DNA of 53,580 bases from Gammaproteobacteria bacterium (lineage in GTDB: Bacteria; Pseudomonadota; Gammaproteobacteria; Pseudomonadales; Pseudomonadaceae): NCBI GenBank assembly GCA_018826895.1, contig JAHJYA010000044.1:1-53580 (forward strand), in the 5' to 3' direction. The first letter of the stretch is position 1; each line of letters opens with the position of its first letter. A program made the position numbers and the translations under genes. Under the pieces are notes generated by a model, which ran no database searches, was not told the origin of the DNA, and saw only the letters and a program-made list of their open reading frames with translations. Shown here in pieces: positions 8,774-18,565 of the stretch.

Positions 8774-11653
8774 CTACGCCAGCCGCGCTTGCTCGCGCAG
8801 GAGCGCGGCAAAGGCCTCGGCTTCGATGGGCCGGCTGATCAGGTAGCCCTGCAGCTCGTCGCAGCGCTGCTCTTTGAGGAAATCCATCTGCGCCTGGGTT
8901 TCTACGCCCTCGGCCACCACCTTGAGGCCCAGGCTGTGGGCCATGACGATGATCGCGCGGGTGATCGCGGCGTCTTCGCCACCCGCCGCCAGGTCGCGGA
9001 TAAAACTCTGGTCGATCTTCACGTAATCCACCGGGAAGCGTTTCAGGTAGCTGAGTGAGGAGTAGCCAGTACCGAAGTCGTCGATAGCCAGTTTGACGCC
9101 CAGCCCACGCAGTTGCTGGAAGGTGCTGATGACATTCTCGACGTTGTCCAGCAGCTGGCTTTCGGTCAACTCCAGTTCCAGCCACTGCGCTGCCAGGTCG
9201 GTTTCCTCCAGCACCCGACGCACCAGGCTGACCAGATTGCCCTGGCGCAATTGGTGCACCGACAGGTTGACCGACACGCGGATATCCGCCAGCCCTTGCA
9301 ATTGCCAGCTACGCGCCTGCTGGCACGCGCGACGCAGGACGAATTCGCCAATGGCGGCAATCAGCCCGGTTTCCTCGGCCAGGCCGATAAACTCACCCGG
9401 CGCTACCAGGCCGCGCTCGGGGTGGCGCCAACGCACCAGGGCTTCGGCGGCGCTCAGGCGGTCTTCGGCCATGCACAATTTGGGCTGGTAGAAGACCTCC
9501 AGCTGACCTTCGTCGATGGCCTTGCGCAGCTGGGTTTCCAGCTGCAAGCGCTCCAGGGTGCAGGCCTGCAGGTTATCGGTGAAAAACTGGAAGGTATTGC
9601 CGCCCAGGTGCTTGGCGTGCTGCATGGCCATGTTCGCCTGGCTGATCAGCGAAGCGATTTCCCGGGCGTTGTCCGGCAACAAACTGATGCCCAATGAGGC
9701 GCTCACCACCAACTCCTGCCCACCGACGATGACCGGCAAGCGCAGCGTGTCGAGCAGGCGGCTGGCCGTACGCGCCAGGGCAGAGAGGCTGCCGTAGGCA
9801 TCGAGCAGCACAGCGAATTCATCGCCGGACAGCCGTGCAAGGGTGTCGGCTTCGGGCAATGCCTGGGTCAGGCGCCGGCTCATTTGCCGCAACAACTCGT
9901 CGGCCACGTCGTGGCCCAGGCTATCGTTGAGCAGCTTGAAGCGATCCAGGTCGATATGCAGCAGCGCAATGCTGCCACCGCGCTGGCGGGCACGCTGGCC
10001 GGCGTCGTGCAGGCGTTCGCGGAACAGGCTGCGGTTGGCCAGGCCGGTCAACTCGTCGTAGTGCGAGAGGTAGCGCAGGCGCTCCTCAGCCGCGCGCCGC
10101 GAAGACAGGTCGGCGAAAAAACCGACGACATGGCTGACGTTGCCGCGGGCATCACGCACCACATTGAGTTGCAGCCACTGCGGGTAGAGTTCGCCGTTCT
10201 TGCGGGTCTCCATCAGCTCACCCTGCCAGCTGCCATGCTGCTCCAGTTCCAGGCGGATCGACTGATACTGGCGCTGGGTCTCAGGCTGGCTGACCAGGCG
10301 AATGGCACGCTGACCAAGGACCTCTTCGCGGCTGTAGCCGGACAGCGAGCTGAACGCCTGGTTGATCGCCAGCAGGCGGTAGTCGGCATCGAGGATAACG
10401 ATGCCTTCGCTGGCCGCTTCGAAGACCATCGCGGCGAGGCGCTGCTGCTCTTCATGCTGCTTGCGCGCGCTGATGTCGCGGCGCGTACCGAGCATACGCC
10501 GCACCCGGCCACGGCCATCGCGCTCGACCGCCCGGCCACGATCCTCGATCCACACCCAGTGGCCGTCGGCATGGCGCACCCGGTATTCGATCTGGTAACC
10601 GTCGCTTTGCCCCTGCATGTGCTCGACCAGCGCGCGACGCAGCGCCGGCAGGTCATCAGGATGCAGGCGCGGCTTGAGGTCGCGCAGCATCACCTGTACC
10701 GCTTCCGGCGGTAGACCGAACAACTCGTGCAGGTGGCTGTGGTGCACCTCGTCGCTCTGCAGGTCCCAGTCCCACAGGCCCAGTTCGCTTGCCTCCAAGG
10801 CCAGGGCCAGACGCGCCTGGCTCTTGCCCAGGGCATGGGTCGCCTCGTCCAGCTCCAGGGTGCGCTCGGCCACACGCAGCTCCAGTTCGCCATGGGCCTG
10901 GCGCAGCTCGCGCTCAGCACGGCGGCGCTGCTCCACCTCACGCGCCAGCTCATGGTTGAGGCCTTCGGCCTGCTGCTTGGCAGATTCCAGATTGGCGATC
11001 AGCGCCTGGTTCTGGAAGCGCTGCAATAGGCTGCGCTGCACCAGCCGGTGCACCTGCCAGGCCACCACCATCAGGGCCACGAGCAGGATACAGCCCAGCA
11101 AACCCCAGCCACGCAGCAGCGGATCACCGCTGAACAGCAGGTAGGTCAGGGTCGGCAGCAGACAGGGCAGCGCAAAGGCGAGGAAGGCGGCGCGGCTTAC
11201 CGCATAGGCCACACTGGCCGAGAGAATCGCCGTGGCAATCAGCCCATAGACCAGCGCCTGCTGGTAGAACACATCACTGGGCACCAGTAGCACTGCGCCA
11301 AAGGCCAGAGTCAGCCCCGAGGCGCCGGCACCAAGCAGAAACCGCCGGCGCCAGTGCGTGCTGGCCTGGCTACTGGGCGGCGCCGCATTGAAGGCCGAGA
11401 CCTGGACCAAACGCAGCACCGCCAGCAGCACCAGCCAGACCAGCCAGCCAATCAGCAGCCAACCGTTATCCGGCCCCCACAACAGACAGGCACAGGCCAG
11501 GCCATTGAGCAGCATGAACAGGGTGGGTACACGGGAGCCGAGGTACAGCAGGCGCGTGCGTTCGGCCTCGATATCCGAGGCAAAATGACGGGCAATGTCG
11601 CGCGAAGTGTCCAGCGTCAGCGAGGCAGGCGCACCTGCCGGTAGAGCAGTCAT
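8774..11653 (-). CDS. Membrane PAS-PAS-GGDEF-EAL protein (cyclic-di-GMP turnover)
   Basis: About 959 residues from ATG 11653; in-frame ATGs exist further upstream, but the segment before MTALPAGAP is non-coding in character. Order: five or six membrane helices (~40-205), a coiled coil (~205-275), a PAS fold-3 domain (~280-400, LGLWDWDLQSDEVHHS), a second PAS (~410-530, SEGIVILDADYRLLAINQAF), GGDEF (~540-695) and EAL (~700-955). The diguanylate cyclase signature reads LSGDEFAVL, SGDEF rather than GGDEF, a change compatible with activity. The EAL part keeps AAEALVRW, ELTES, DDFGTGYSSL, KIDQSF and AEGVE, so phosphodiesterase activity is likely. The protein should sense something through the membrane or PAS region and set cyclic-di-GMP. 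No operon partner. Confidence 0.9.
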   Translation of the reverse strand: MTALPAGAPASLTLDTSRDIARHFASDIEAERTRLLYLGSRVPTLFMLLNGLACACLLWGPDNGWLLIGWLVWLVLLAVLRLVQVSAFNAAPPSSQASTHWRRRFLLGAGASGLTLAFGAVLLVPSDVFYQQALVYGLIATAILSASVAYAVSRAAFLAFALPCLLPTLTYLLFSGDPLLRGWGLLGCILLVALMVVAWQVHRLVQRSLLQRFQNQALIANLESAKQQAEGLNHELAREVEQRRRAERELRQAHGELELRVAERTLELDEATHALGKSQARLALALEASELGLWDWDLQSDEVHHSHLHELFGLPPEAVQVMLRDLKPRLHPDDLPALRRALVEHMQGQSDGYQIEYRVRHADGHWVWIEDRGRAVERDGRGRVRRMLGTRRDISARKQHEEQQRLAAMVFEAASEGIVILDADYRLLAINQAFSSLSGYSREEVLGQRAIRLVSQPETQRQYQSIRLELEQHGSWQGELMETRKNGELYPQWLQLNVVRDARGNVSHVVGFFADLSSRRAAEERLRYLSHYDELTGLANRSLFRERLHDAGQRARQRGGSIALLHIDLDRFKLLNDSLGHDVADELLRQMSRRLTQALPEADTLARLSGDEFAVLLDAYGSLSALARTASRLLDTLRLPVIVGGQELVVSASLGISLLPDNAREIASLISQANMAMQHAKHLGGNTFQFFTDNLQACTLERLQLETQLRKAIDEGQLEVFYQPKLCMAEDRLSAAEALVRWRHPERGLVAPGEFIGLAEETGLIAAIGEFVLRRACQQARSWQLQGLADIRVSVNLSVHQLRQGNLVSLVRRVLEETDLAAQWLELELTESQLLDNVENVISTFQQLRGLGVKLAIDDFGTGYSSLSYLKRFPVDYVKIDQSFIRDLAAGGEDAAITRAIIVMAHSLGLKVVAEGVETQAQMDFLKEQRCDELQGYLISRPIEAEAFAALLREQARLA

Positions 11654-12308
11654 AGGCGATATTCTTATTTGAGGGTGCCTAGGGTCTGTTGCCATTCGCC
11701 GCGGGTCACATTGCCGCGAACGAAGCGGCAACAGTCCCTGAAGCCGGCGCAGCATACCCCACGAAAACCCGTCGCCCAACTGTCTGGCGTGGGGTTTTGC
11801 GCAGTTTTCGGGGCAACGTCTGGCAGGCATGGAAGATGTGGCCGAGCCTGCCGGGATGACTGGCCGGTCGTCCGGTTTATCCCACGTCCTACGAGCTGGT
11901 AGCGCTGCTCAGGGTGATATCGCCTCCAGACACCTCGCGCAAGTCGCCGCCAGCGCTCAGCTCGCTGCCGATGACGCTGTCCAGCACGGCTTCGACTTTC
12001 TTGCCGTCACCTCTGCGCTTGGCATCAAAGCGGTACTCGTTGGTGGCCGAGGCAATGGCAACGCAGGTAGTTTTTCAGCGGCCTGGCAAGGGGCTTCGGT
12101 GCTTTTTCGGCAAGCCCAACCCTGACATCGCGGGAGAAGGCCGGGATAGACGCTGTTCCCAGCATGGATGTAGGCAGTTTCGTCTGTAATTCAACGCCAG
12201 GAAGCGTCCTACGCGCATTGAGCGACAGCAACGTATAGTCGGCTGCTAAGACTACCCCCACTCTTACGAACGACCCAGAAGTCCACTGAGCTCAAGTATC
12301 CAATACCT
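11654..12308. other. Gene-poor stretch with hairpins and a haemagglutinin relic
   Basis: No intact gene is supported in these 655 bases. The part next to the GGDEF gene contains two hairpins: TTGCCGC / GCGGCAA (11711-11717 and 11725-11731) and CCCCACG / CGTGGGG (11757-11763 and 11788-11794, followed by TTTTG on the plus strand). The part 11889-12074 holds a relic of a large adhesin, described separately. A 78-codon minus frame at 12025-12261 is open, but I do not recognise it and it overlaps the relic in another frame. Confidence 0.5.
11889..12074 (-). pseudogene. Remnant of a filamentous haemagglutinin / CdiA-type two-partner secretion protein
   Basis: On the minus strand, from a stop at 12075-12077 to TAG at 11889-11891, the frame encodes about 60 residues with the repeat grammar of FHA/CdiA beta-helix proteins: ATNEYRFDAKRR, then a Lys/Val/Glu stretch, then SELSAGGDLREVSGGDITL. 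The SAGGDL..SGGDITL pair is the haemagglutinin-repeat hallmark. There is no start, no signal and no partner transporter, so it is a fragment of a gene otherwise lost. Identification is from motif memory only; a chance match in GC-rich DNA is possible but less likely, given two consecutive repeat units. Confidence 0.5.
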
Positions 12309-13211
12309 CTAATCCAGCTCCTGACATAGCATTTCGAGAAAGGCAGCAACGCCCTTGGGCAATGTACGTCCGGCCAACGTCTGCACTTCGATGGTTCGCG
12401 CACTCATTTCACGATCCTTGACGGGCAGCACCGCCAGGCGCTCGCGATAGCTGTGATGACGTACGGAGAGTTCGCCGAACAGGGTTACGCCGCCACCACT
12501 GGCGGAAAAGGCGATCAGGGCATTGACGTAGTTGCTGACCAGCACAGGCTCGATCAACAACCCCTGACGACTGCAGGCGATGTCGAACAGGTTGCGCAGG
12601 TTGGTGTTCTCCTGCGGCAGACCGAGCGGATAGCCTGCCAGTTGCGCAAGCGTGACTTGACGCTTGGACGCCAACGGGTGATCGATGCTCATCACCGCAT
12701 GCACCGGCGCCATGATGCGTTTTTCCACGCGAATGCCGCGCATCGGTGGGGGAGTCAGGGTCAGGCCGATATCCGCAACGCCCTCCTGCACACGTCGGGT
12801 GACATTACTGTTAGAGCAGGCGATCAATTCAAAGTGGATACCGCTGTAGCGCTCACGGAAGCGGCTGATCAGCTGTGGTAGGAAATAGGTCGCCAGGCCC
12901 TCGATGCTGGCGATGCGTACCATGCCTTTCTGAATGCCCTCCAGCCCGGTGATCTCGTTGACCACTCGCAATGCCTCCAGGCGCGCCTTGCGCGCATGGT
13001 CGGCGAGCAACTCGCCCGAGGCAGACAGACGCATGCCGGTCTTGGTGCGCTCGAAGAGCTGGGATCCCAGTTCCGCCTCGAGCCTGGCGATCTGCCGGCT
13101 GACGGCCGAAGGGGCGACGTGCAACTGCACCGAGGCCTTGTTGATCGAGCCATATCGCACCACCGCCAGGAAGTAGCGCAGCGCACTGTCCACCAGCACC
13201 CGTTCAGTCAT
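12309..13211 (-). CDS. LysR-family transcriptional regulator
   Basis: About 300 residues. The start at ATG 13211 (MTERVLVDSALRYFL) puts the winged helix-turn-helix at residues ~8-65 (INKASVQLHVAPSAVSRQIARLEAELGSQLFER), the standard LysR position. The rest is the two-lobed inducer-binding domain (GMVRIASIEGLATYFLPQLISRF, GVADIGLTL). It is transcribed away from the ABC importer-amidase-dsdA operon with 171 bases between, the usual arrangement for a LysR regulator and its target. The inducer is unknown; a peptide, amide or D-amino acid carried by the operon is a fair guess. Confidence 0.9.
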   Translation of the reverse strand: MTERVLVDSALRYFLAVVRYGSINKASVQLHVAPSAVSRQIARLEAELGSQLFERTKTGMRLSASGELLADHARKARLEALRVVNEITGLEGIQKGMVRIASIEGLATYFLPQLISRFRERYSGIHFELIACSNSNVTRRVQEGVADIGLTLTPPPMRGIRVEKRIMAPVHAVMSIDHPLASKRQVTLAQLAGYPLGLPQENTNLRNLFDIACSRQGLLIEPVLVSNYVNALIAFSASGGGVTLFGELSVRHHSYRERLAVLPVKDREMSARTIEVQTLAGRTLPKGVAAFLEMLCQELD

Positions 13212-13237
13212 TTTCTGGTTCCCATGGAGTCGCCCCG

Positions 13238-13260
13238 GGTATTGCCGTAATGGCAATACC
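13238..13260. promoter_or_regulatory. Palindromic LysR-type operator candidate
   Basis: Perfect inverted repeat GGTATTGCC - GTAAT - GGCAATACC, 27 bases upstream of the LysR start and 122 upstream of the importer operon. It contains the T-N11-A core (T13243, A13255) expected of LysR recognition sites. Likely used for autoregulation and for activating the divergent operon. Confidence 0.65.
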
Positions 13261-13382
13261 TCCTTCTAAAAATGCATCTAACGACATGATTGGCACGAGC
13301 GCTAGTATCGAACCCGACCCATGAGTCATTGCGGCCCTCGAGCCCGACTCGCCACCGAAGACCAGTTGAAGGGGACCATACG

Positions 13383-14990
13383 ATGCACGAGTCGACCGTC
13401 ACGCGCCGCACGTCACGAAGCCACAAGCTGTTCGCCATGCTGGCAATCGCCGGCAGCCTGTCGCTGACCGCGCAGGCCCAGGCCGAAACCACCGTGCATG
13501 CCGTCATGCATGCGGCCCTGCGAGCACTGGATCCGGTCGCCAGTAGCGCCACCATCGCGCGCAACTACGGCTACATGGTCTACGACACACTGATCGGCCT
13601 GGACGGCAACAACCAGCTGCAGCCGCAGATGGCTGACTGGACGGTTTCCGACGATGGCCTGAACTACACCTTCACCCTGCGCGACGGCCTGCTCTGGCAC
13701 GACGGCACACCAGTGACCTCGCGTGACTGCGTGGCCTCACTCAAGCGCTGGGGGGTGTTCGATGCCGGCGGCAAGTTGCTGATGGCCAACGTCGACAGCC
13801 TGCAAGTGGTCGACGACAAGCAATTCGTGCTCAAACTCGCTCGCCCCTTCGGTGACGTGCTCGAACTGATCGCCAAACCGTCATCAGTGGCCCCCTTCAT
13901 CATGCCGGAGAAGGTCGCCTCGGCCGCCCCAGGCGAGCCGCTGGCCAACCATATCGGCTCCGGGCCGTTCCGCTTCGTCGATGCCGAATTTCAGCCGGGC
14001 GTGAAGGCGGTGTTCGAGAAATTCGCCGACTACCAACCGCGCAGCGAAGCGCCCAGCGGCACCGCCGGCAGCAAGCAGGTCTATGTCGACCGCGTCGAGT
14101 GGATCAACATGCCGGACATGCAGACCACGGTGAACGCCATCAACAGCGGCGACATCGATTACATCGAACGCACCCCGTTCGACCTGTTGCCGCTGCTTGA
14201 GGGCAACCCCGAGATCACCAGCGAAGTGCTCGACAAACTCGGCATGCAGACCCTGGGACGCATGAACTTCCTGCAACCGCCGTTCGACGACCTACGCATC
14301 CGCCGTGCCGCACTGCTAGCGATCAAGCAGAAGGACGTACTCGCCGCACTGGTCGGCGACCCGCGTTACTACCAGCTGTGCGGCTCGGTATTCGGCTGCA
14401 ACACCGCGCAAAGCAGCGAAGTGGGCGCCGAAACCTTGATCAAGGACGGCGACCTCGGCGAGGCCCAGCGCCTACTCAAGGAGGCCGGCTACCAGAACAC
14501 CCCGGTGGTCATTCTGCAGCCCTCCGATGTCGGCACCCTGGCGCCGCAACCCATGGTCGTGGCCCAGCAACTGCGCAAGGCCGGCTTCAATGTCGAGCTC
14601 AAGCAGATGGACTGGCAAACCCTGGTCAGCCAACGCGCCAGCAAGAAGTCTCCGGCCGAGGGTGGCTGGAACATGATGTTCACCAACTTCGCGGTGGACA
14701 GCATCTGGAGCCCGGCGGTGAACCCGACGCTGATCGCCACCGGCAACGATGACGCCTGGTTCGGCTGGCCTAAGGACGAGCGCATGGAGCAACTGCGCAG
14801 CGAGTTCTCCCTGTCCACCGACCCGGCGCAGCGCAAGTCGCTGTCCGCAGCCGTACAGAAAGAGGCGATGGATCAGGTGATCGTGGTGCCGCTGGGTCAG
14901 TTCCAGAACGTCACCAGCTGGCGCAATGAGCTCAGCGATATCGTCCAGGGCACGGTTACCGCCTTCTGGGGCATGAAAAAAGCCGACTAG
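13383..14990 (+). CDS. ABC importer periplasmic binding protein, family 5 (dipeptide/oligopeptide type)
   Basis: About 535 residues from ATG 13383, with AAGGGG eight bases upstream. A Sec signal peptide (RSHKLFAMLAIAGSLSLTAQAQA) precedes the mature protein. SBP_5 features: ALDPVASSATIARNYGYMVYDTL, the WTVSDDGLNYTFTLRDGLLWHDGTPVT signature in two parts, IGSGPFRF, and LRIRRAALLAIKQKDVL. This family (DppA, OppA, GsiB, NikA) binds peptides, glutathione, opines or metal chelates. It heads a five- or six-gene rightward operon ending with an amidase and D-serine dehydratase, so the ligand may be an amide- or D-serine-containing compound. A GC-only palindrome (15001-15014) lies after the stop and may buffer expression of the following genes. 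Confidence 0.9.
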   Translation: MHESTVTRRTSRSHKLFAMLAIAGSLSLTAQAQAETTVHAVMHAALRALDPVASSATIARNYGYMVYDTLIGLDGNNQLQPQMADWTVSDDGLNYTFTLRDGLLWHDGTPVTSRDCVASLKRWGVFDAGGKLLMANVDSLQVVDDKQFVLKLARPFGDVLELIAKPSSVAPFIMPEKVASAAPGEPLANHIGSGPFRFVDAEFQPGVKAVFEKFADYQPRSEAPSGTAGSKQVYVDRVEWINMPDMQTTVNAINSGDIDYIERTPFDLLPLLEGNPEITSEVLDKLGMQTLGRMNFLQPPFDDLRIRRAALLAIKQKDVLAALVGDPRYYQLCGSVFGCNTAQSSEVGAETLIKDGDLGEAQRLLKEAGYQNTPVVILQPSDVGTLAPQPMVVAQQLRKAGFNVELKQMDWQTLVSQRASKKSPAEGGWNMMFTNFAVDSIWSPAVNPTLIATGNDDAWFGWPKDERMEQLRSEFSLSTDPAQRKSLSAAVQKEAMDQVIVVPLGQFQNVTSWRNELSDIVQGTVTAFWGMKKAD

Positions 14991-15048
14991 AGCAACAGGT
15001 GCCCCGCGCGGGGCGCCCATGCTTGCATGCACCCTCCGGGAGATTCCC

Positions 15049-15990
15049 ATGTTCAGTTACTTCATCCGCCGCCTACTGACCGCCATCCCGGTCATGCTGG
15101 TGGTGGCGCTCAGCGTGTTCCTGCTGCTGCGCCTGTCACCGGGCGATCCGGCGACCATCATCGCCGGCGACATGGCCAACCCCGAGCAGGTGGCCAACAT
15201 CCGTCGCGCCCTGGGTCTGGACGAACCGATCCTGACGCAGTTCCTGCTCTGGATCGGCAACCTGCTGCAAGGCGATCTCGGCACCTCGCTGATCTCGCAG
15301 ACCACAGTCTCATCAATGATCGCCCAGCGTCTGGAGCCCACCGTCAGCCTGGCCCTGGCGGCCATCCTGATCACCGTGCTGATCGCCGTACCGCTGGGTG
15401 TAATCGCCGCCTGGCGTCAGGGCAGCTGGATCGACAATCTGGTGATGTCCGTCTCGGTGGTGGGTTTCTCGGTGCCGGTATTCGTCATCGCCTACCTGCT
15501 GATCCAGGTGTTCGCCATCGAACTGCGCTGGCTGCCGGTGCAGGGCTTTCGCGGCCTCGACAAAGGCTTGGGCGAGTTCCTCTCGCGGCTGATCCTGCCG
15601 GCGTTGACGCTGTCGTCGGTGTACATCGCACTGATCGCCCGCATGACCCGCGCCAGCATGCTCGAAGTGCTGCGTGAGGATTACATCCGCACCGCTCGCG
15701 CCAAGGGTCTCAGCCAGAGCGTGGTGCTGTTCCGCCATGCCCTGCGCAATGCCGCCGTGCCGATTCTCACCGTGGTCGGCGCCGGCTTCGCCATGATGGT
15801 GTCCGGCGTGGTGGTCACCGAGAGCGTGTTCAACATCCCCGGCCTCGGCCGCCTGATCGTGGATGCCGTACTGGCCCGCGACTACCCGGTGATCCAGGCG
15901 CTGATCCTGCTCACCGCCGGCCTCTACGTGGTCATCAACCTGCTGATCGACCTGTCCTACGCGATCACCGACCCGAGGATCCGCTACTGA
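15049..15990 (+). CDS. ABC importer permease, DppB-like
   Basis: About 313 residues from ATG 15049, with GGGAG eight bases before. It begins MFSYFIRRLLTAIPVMLVV, typical of DppB/OppB/GsiC, with about six membrane segments, the periplasmic LSPGDPA motif after the first, and the EAA loop (RTARAKGLSQSVVLFRHALRNA) that contacts the ATPase. It ends with ITDPRIRY, the usual DppB terminus. The stop overlaps the next start by one base (TGATG). It pairs with the 15990-16877 permease. Confidence 0.92.
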   Translation: MFSYFIRRLLTAIPVMLVVALSVFLLLRLSPGDPATIIAGDMANPEQVANIRRALGLDEPILTQFLLWIGNLLQGDLGTSLISQTTVSSMIAQRLEPTVSLALAAILITVLIAVPLGVIAAWRQGSWIDNLVMSVSVVGFSVPVFVIAYLLIQVFAIELRWLPVQGFRGLDKGLGEFLSRLILPALTLSSVYIALIARMTRASMLEVLREDYIRTARAKGLSQSVVLFRHALRNAAVPILTVVGAGFAMMVSGVVVTESVFNIPGLGRLIVDAVLARDYPVIQALILLTAGLYVVINLLIDLSYAITDPRIRY

Positions 15991-16877
15991 TGAGCCAGAC
16001 CACCTATTCACCGCTCAGCGGTGCACGGACCCTGCCGCGCCTGCTTACCAGGCTCAGCCGCAAGCGCCCACGCGGCGCCACGCTGGTGGCCGCCATCGTG
16101 CTGCTGTTGATCGTGGCGATGGCGATCTTCGCCCCCTGGCTGACCCAGCACGACCCCAGTGAAATCGCCCCGGCGCAGCGCCTGCAAGGCATGAGCGCGG
16201 AACACTGGCTGGGCACCGATGCCTACGGCCGCGACCTCTTCGCCCGGGTGATCTACGGCGCCCAGGTGTCGCTGACGGTCGGTGTCGGCGTGGCCCTGGC
16301 CACGCTTCTGGTGGGCCTTCCCCTGGGCTTGCTGGCGGGTTACTTCCGCAGCATCGATGCCGTGCTGATGCGCTTCATGGATGGCCTGATGGCCATTCCC
16401 GGGATTCTCGCGGCAATCGCCATCGTCTCGCTGACCAGTGCCAACCTGTGGACGCTGATGATCGCCATCATGATTCCGGAGATTCCCCAGGTGGTGCGGC
16501 TGATCCGCTCGCAGGTGCTGTCGATCCGCGAAGAGGCCTATGTCGAGGCCGCGCAACTGATGGGCACGCCGACGCTGACCATCATCTGGCGCCACCTGAT
16601 GCCTAACACCCTGGCGCCGCTGATCGTGCAGTGCACCTACATCTGCGCGGCGGCGATCCTCACCGAGGCCACCCTGTCGTTCCTCGGTGTCGGCCTGAGT
16701 TCGGAGACGCCGACCTGGGGCAACATCATGGCCGACGGACGCACCTTCTTTCAGCTCAAGCCGTCGCTGATTTTCTGGGCCGGTCTGCTGCTATCGCTGT
16801 GCATTCTGTCGATCAACCTGCTCGGTGACGCGGCGCGCGACGCCCTCGATCCGAAGATGCAGCGCCGGGAGGGCTGA
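15990..16877 (+). CDS. ABC importer permease, DppC-like
   Basis: About 295 residues from ATG 15990, overlapping the upstream stop. DppC/OppC/GsiD features: an N-terminal cytoplasmic stretch, a first helix, then HWLGTDAYGRDLFARVIYG, a hallmark of this permease, and the EAA loop (YVEAAQLMGTPTLTIIWRHLMPN). It ends with LGDAARDALDPKMQRR, the family terminus. Two bases separate it from the ATPase start. Confidence 0.92.
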   Translation: MSQTTYSPLSGARTLPRLLTRLSRKRPRGATLVAAIVLLLIVAMAIFAPWLTQHDPSEIAPAQRLQGMSAEHWLGTDAYGRDLFARVIYGAQVSLTVGVGVALATLLVGLPLGLLAGYFRSIDAVLMRFMDGLMAIPGILAAIAIVSLTSANLWTLMIAIMIPEIPQVVRLIRSQVLSIREEAYVEAAQLMGTPTLTIIWRHLMPNTLAPLIVQCTYICAAAILTEATLSFLGVGLSSETPTWGNIMADGRTFFQLKPSLIFWAGLLLSLCILSINLLGDAARDALDPKMQRREG

Positions 16878-16879
16878 AC

Positions 16880-18508
16880 ATGAACGCCGTACTGCAAGTG
16901 GAAAACCTCCAAGTAGAGACTGTCGGCGATAAGCCCCGGTCAATCCTCAAGGGCATCTCCTTCGAGATTCATGCTGGCGAAACCCTGTGCCTGGTTGGCG
17001 AAAGCGGCTCAGGCAAGTCGGTGTCCTCGCTGGCCACCATGGATCTACTGCCGCAGGGCGCATTGCGCGCCAGCGGCGGGCGCATCCTGCTCGATGGCGA
17101 AGACCTGCTGCAGGCCTCCCCGGCCCGCCTGGCCGAGCTACGCGGCAGCCGCATGGCGATGATCTTCCAGGAGCCGATGACCGCGCTCAACCCGGTGCTG
17201 AGCGTCGGCCGGCAGCTGGACGAAGTGCTCGCCCAGCACACCGACGACAACGCCGCCACGCGCCGCCAGCGCGTGCTGGCAGCGCTGGAGCAAGTGCACC
17301 TGCCGGATATCGAGCGCATCTACGCGAGTTATCCACACCAGCTGTCCGGCGGCCAACGCCAGCGCATCATGATCGCCATGGCGCTGCTGCTGGAGCCACG
17401 CCTGCTGATCGCGGACGAGCCGACCACCGCGCTGGACGTCACCACTCAGCACCAGATTCTCAAGCTGATCCGCGAGCTGCAGGAGAAGCACGGCACGGCG
17501 GTGCTGTTCATCACCCATGACATGGGCGTGGTGGCGGACATCGCCGACCGTGTCTGCGTCATGCACGTCGGCACCCTCGTCGAGCAGGGCCCGCTGCGCG
17601 AAGTGCTGAGCACCCCGCAACAGGCCTATACCCGCGACCTGCTGGCCGCCGTGCCGAGCCTGACGCCACGCGCCCCACGGCCCGCCAGCGGGCCACGCCT
17701 GGTGCTCGACGTGGCCGAGCTGCACAAGGTCTACGCCGGGCCACGGCGCCTGTGGTGGCGCAAGCGTAGCAGCACCGCAGCGGTGCAGAACGTCAGTTTC
17801 CAGCTGTATGAAGGCCGCACCCTGGGCATCGTCGGCGAGTCGGGGTCGGGCAAGTCGACCGTGGCGCGCTGCGTGATGCGCCTGATCGACCCGACCTCCG
17901 GCGCCATCCGCGTCAGAGGCCAGGACATCTCCGACCTCAGCGCAGCGGCGCTCAAGCCACACCGCCAGCGCATCCAGATGATCTTTCAGGATCCCTATCG
18001 CTCGCTCAACCCACGCCGCAGCGTTGCCCAGAGCCTGATCGAAGGGCCGATGAACTACGGCGTGCCACGCGAGCAGGCCATGGCCCGCGCCGCCGAGCTG
18101 CTGAGCCTGGTCGGGCTGCCGGAAGATTCCTTGCAGCGCTTCCCGCACCAGTTCTCCGGCGGTCAGCGCCAGCGCATCGCCATCGCCCGCGCGCTGGCCA
18201 TGGAGCCCTCGGTGATTGTCGCCGACGAGGCGGTCTCGGCCCTCGATGTTTCGGTACAGGCGCAGGTGCTGGCCCTGCTCGATGATATCCAGAAACGCCT
18301 GGGCATCGCCGTGCTGTTTATCACCCACGACCTGCGTGTGGCCGCGCAGATCTGCGATGACGTGCTGGTGATGCAACGCGGTCAGGTGGTCGAGTACGGC
18401 CCCGCGCAGCAGGTGCTGGGCGCGCCCAAGGCGGACTACACCCGCCAGTTGATCGAGGTCGCCCCCGGTCGCTCCTGGGACTTTGCCGCCTTCGCCCCGG
18501 CCCTGTGA
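16880..18508 (+). CDS. Fused double ATP-binding subunit of peptide-type ABC importer (GsiA/DppD-DppF-like)
   Basis: About 542 residues carrying two complete nucleotide-binding domains. The first has [16 protein letters not shown] and [12 protein letters not shown]; the second has [16 protein letters not shown] and [12 protein letters not shown] (Ala-Val in place of Pro-Thr, a common harmless change in DppF-like halves). A linker with a second-domain start ([15 protein letters not shown]) joins them. Fusion of the D and F subunits is known from the glutathione importer GsiA. It completes the importer with the two permeases and the binding protein, and provides ATP hydrolysis at the inner membrane. 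Confidence 0.93.
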   Translation: MNAVLQVENLQVETVGDKPRSILKGISFEIHAGETLCLVGESGSGKSVSSLATMDLLPQGALRASGGRILLDGEDLLQASPARLAELRGSRMAMIFQEPMTALNPVLSVGRQLDEVLAQHTDDNAATRRQRVLAALEQVHLPDIERIYASYPHQLSGGQRQRIMIAMALLLEPRLLIADEPTTALDVTTQHQILKLIRELQEKHGTAVLFITHDMGVVADIADRVCVMHVGTLVEQGPLREVLSTPQQAYTRDLLAAVPSLTPRAPRPASGPRLVLDVAELHKVYAGPRRLWWRKRSSTAAVQNVSFQLYEGRTLGIVGESGSGKSTVARCVMRLIDPTSGAIRVRGQDISDLSAAALKPHRQRIQMIFQDPYRSLNPRRSVAQSLIEGPMNYGVPREQAMARAAELLSLVGLPEDSLQRFPHQFSGGQRQRIAIARALAMEPSVIVADEAVSALDVSVQAQVLALLDDIQKRLGIAVLFITHDLRVAAQICDDVLVMQRGQVVEYGPAQQVLGAPKADYTRQLIEVAPGRSWDFAAFAPAL

Positions 18509-18565
18509 TGCCACGCGGCGCCAGCGGTGCCGCGCCTTTTTATTTCGTTTGAAGAGAATCTGCCC

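Noticed and set aside
9113..11644. Several plus-strand open frames opposite the GGDEF-EAL gene
   Set aside because: They lie wholly within a long conserved minus-strand gene and show no independent features.
12025..12261. 78-codon minus-strand frame as a separate gene
   Set aside because: It overlaps the haemagglutinin relic in another frame, lacks a ribosome site and matches nothing I recognise; kept only as a note in the gap description.
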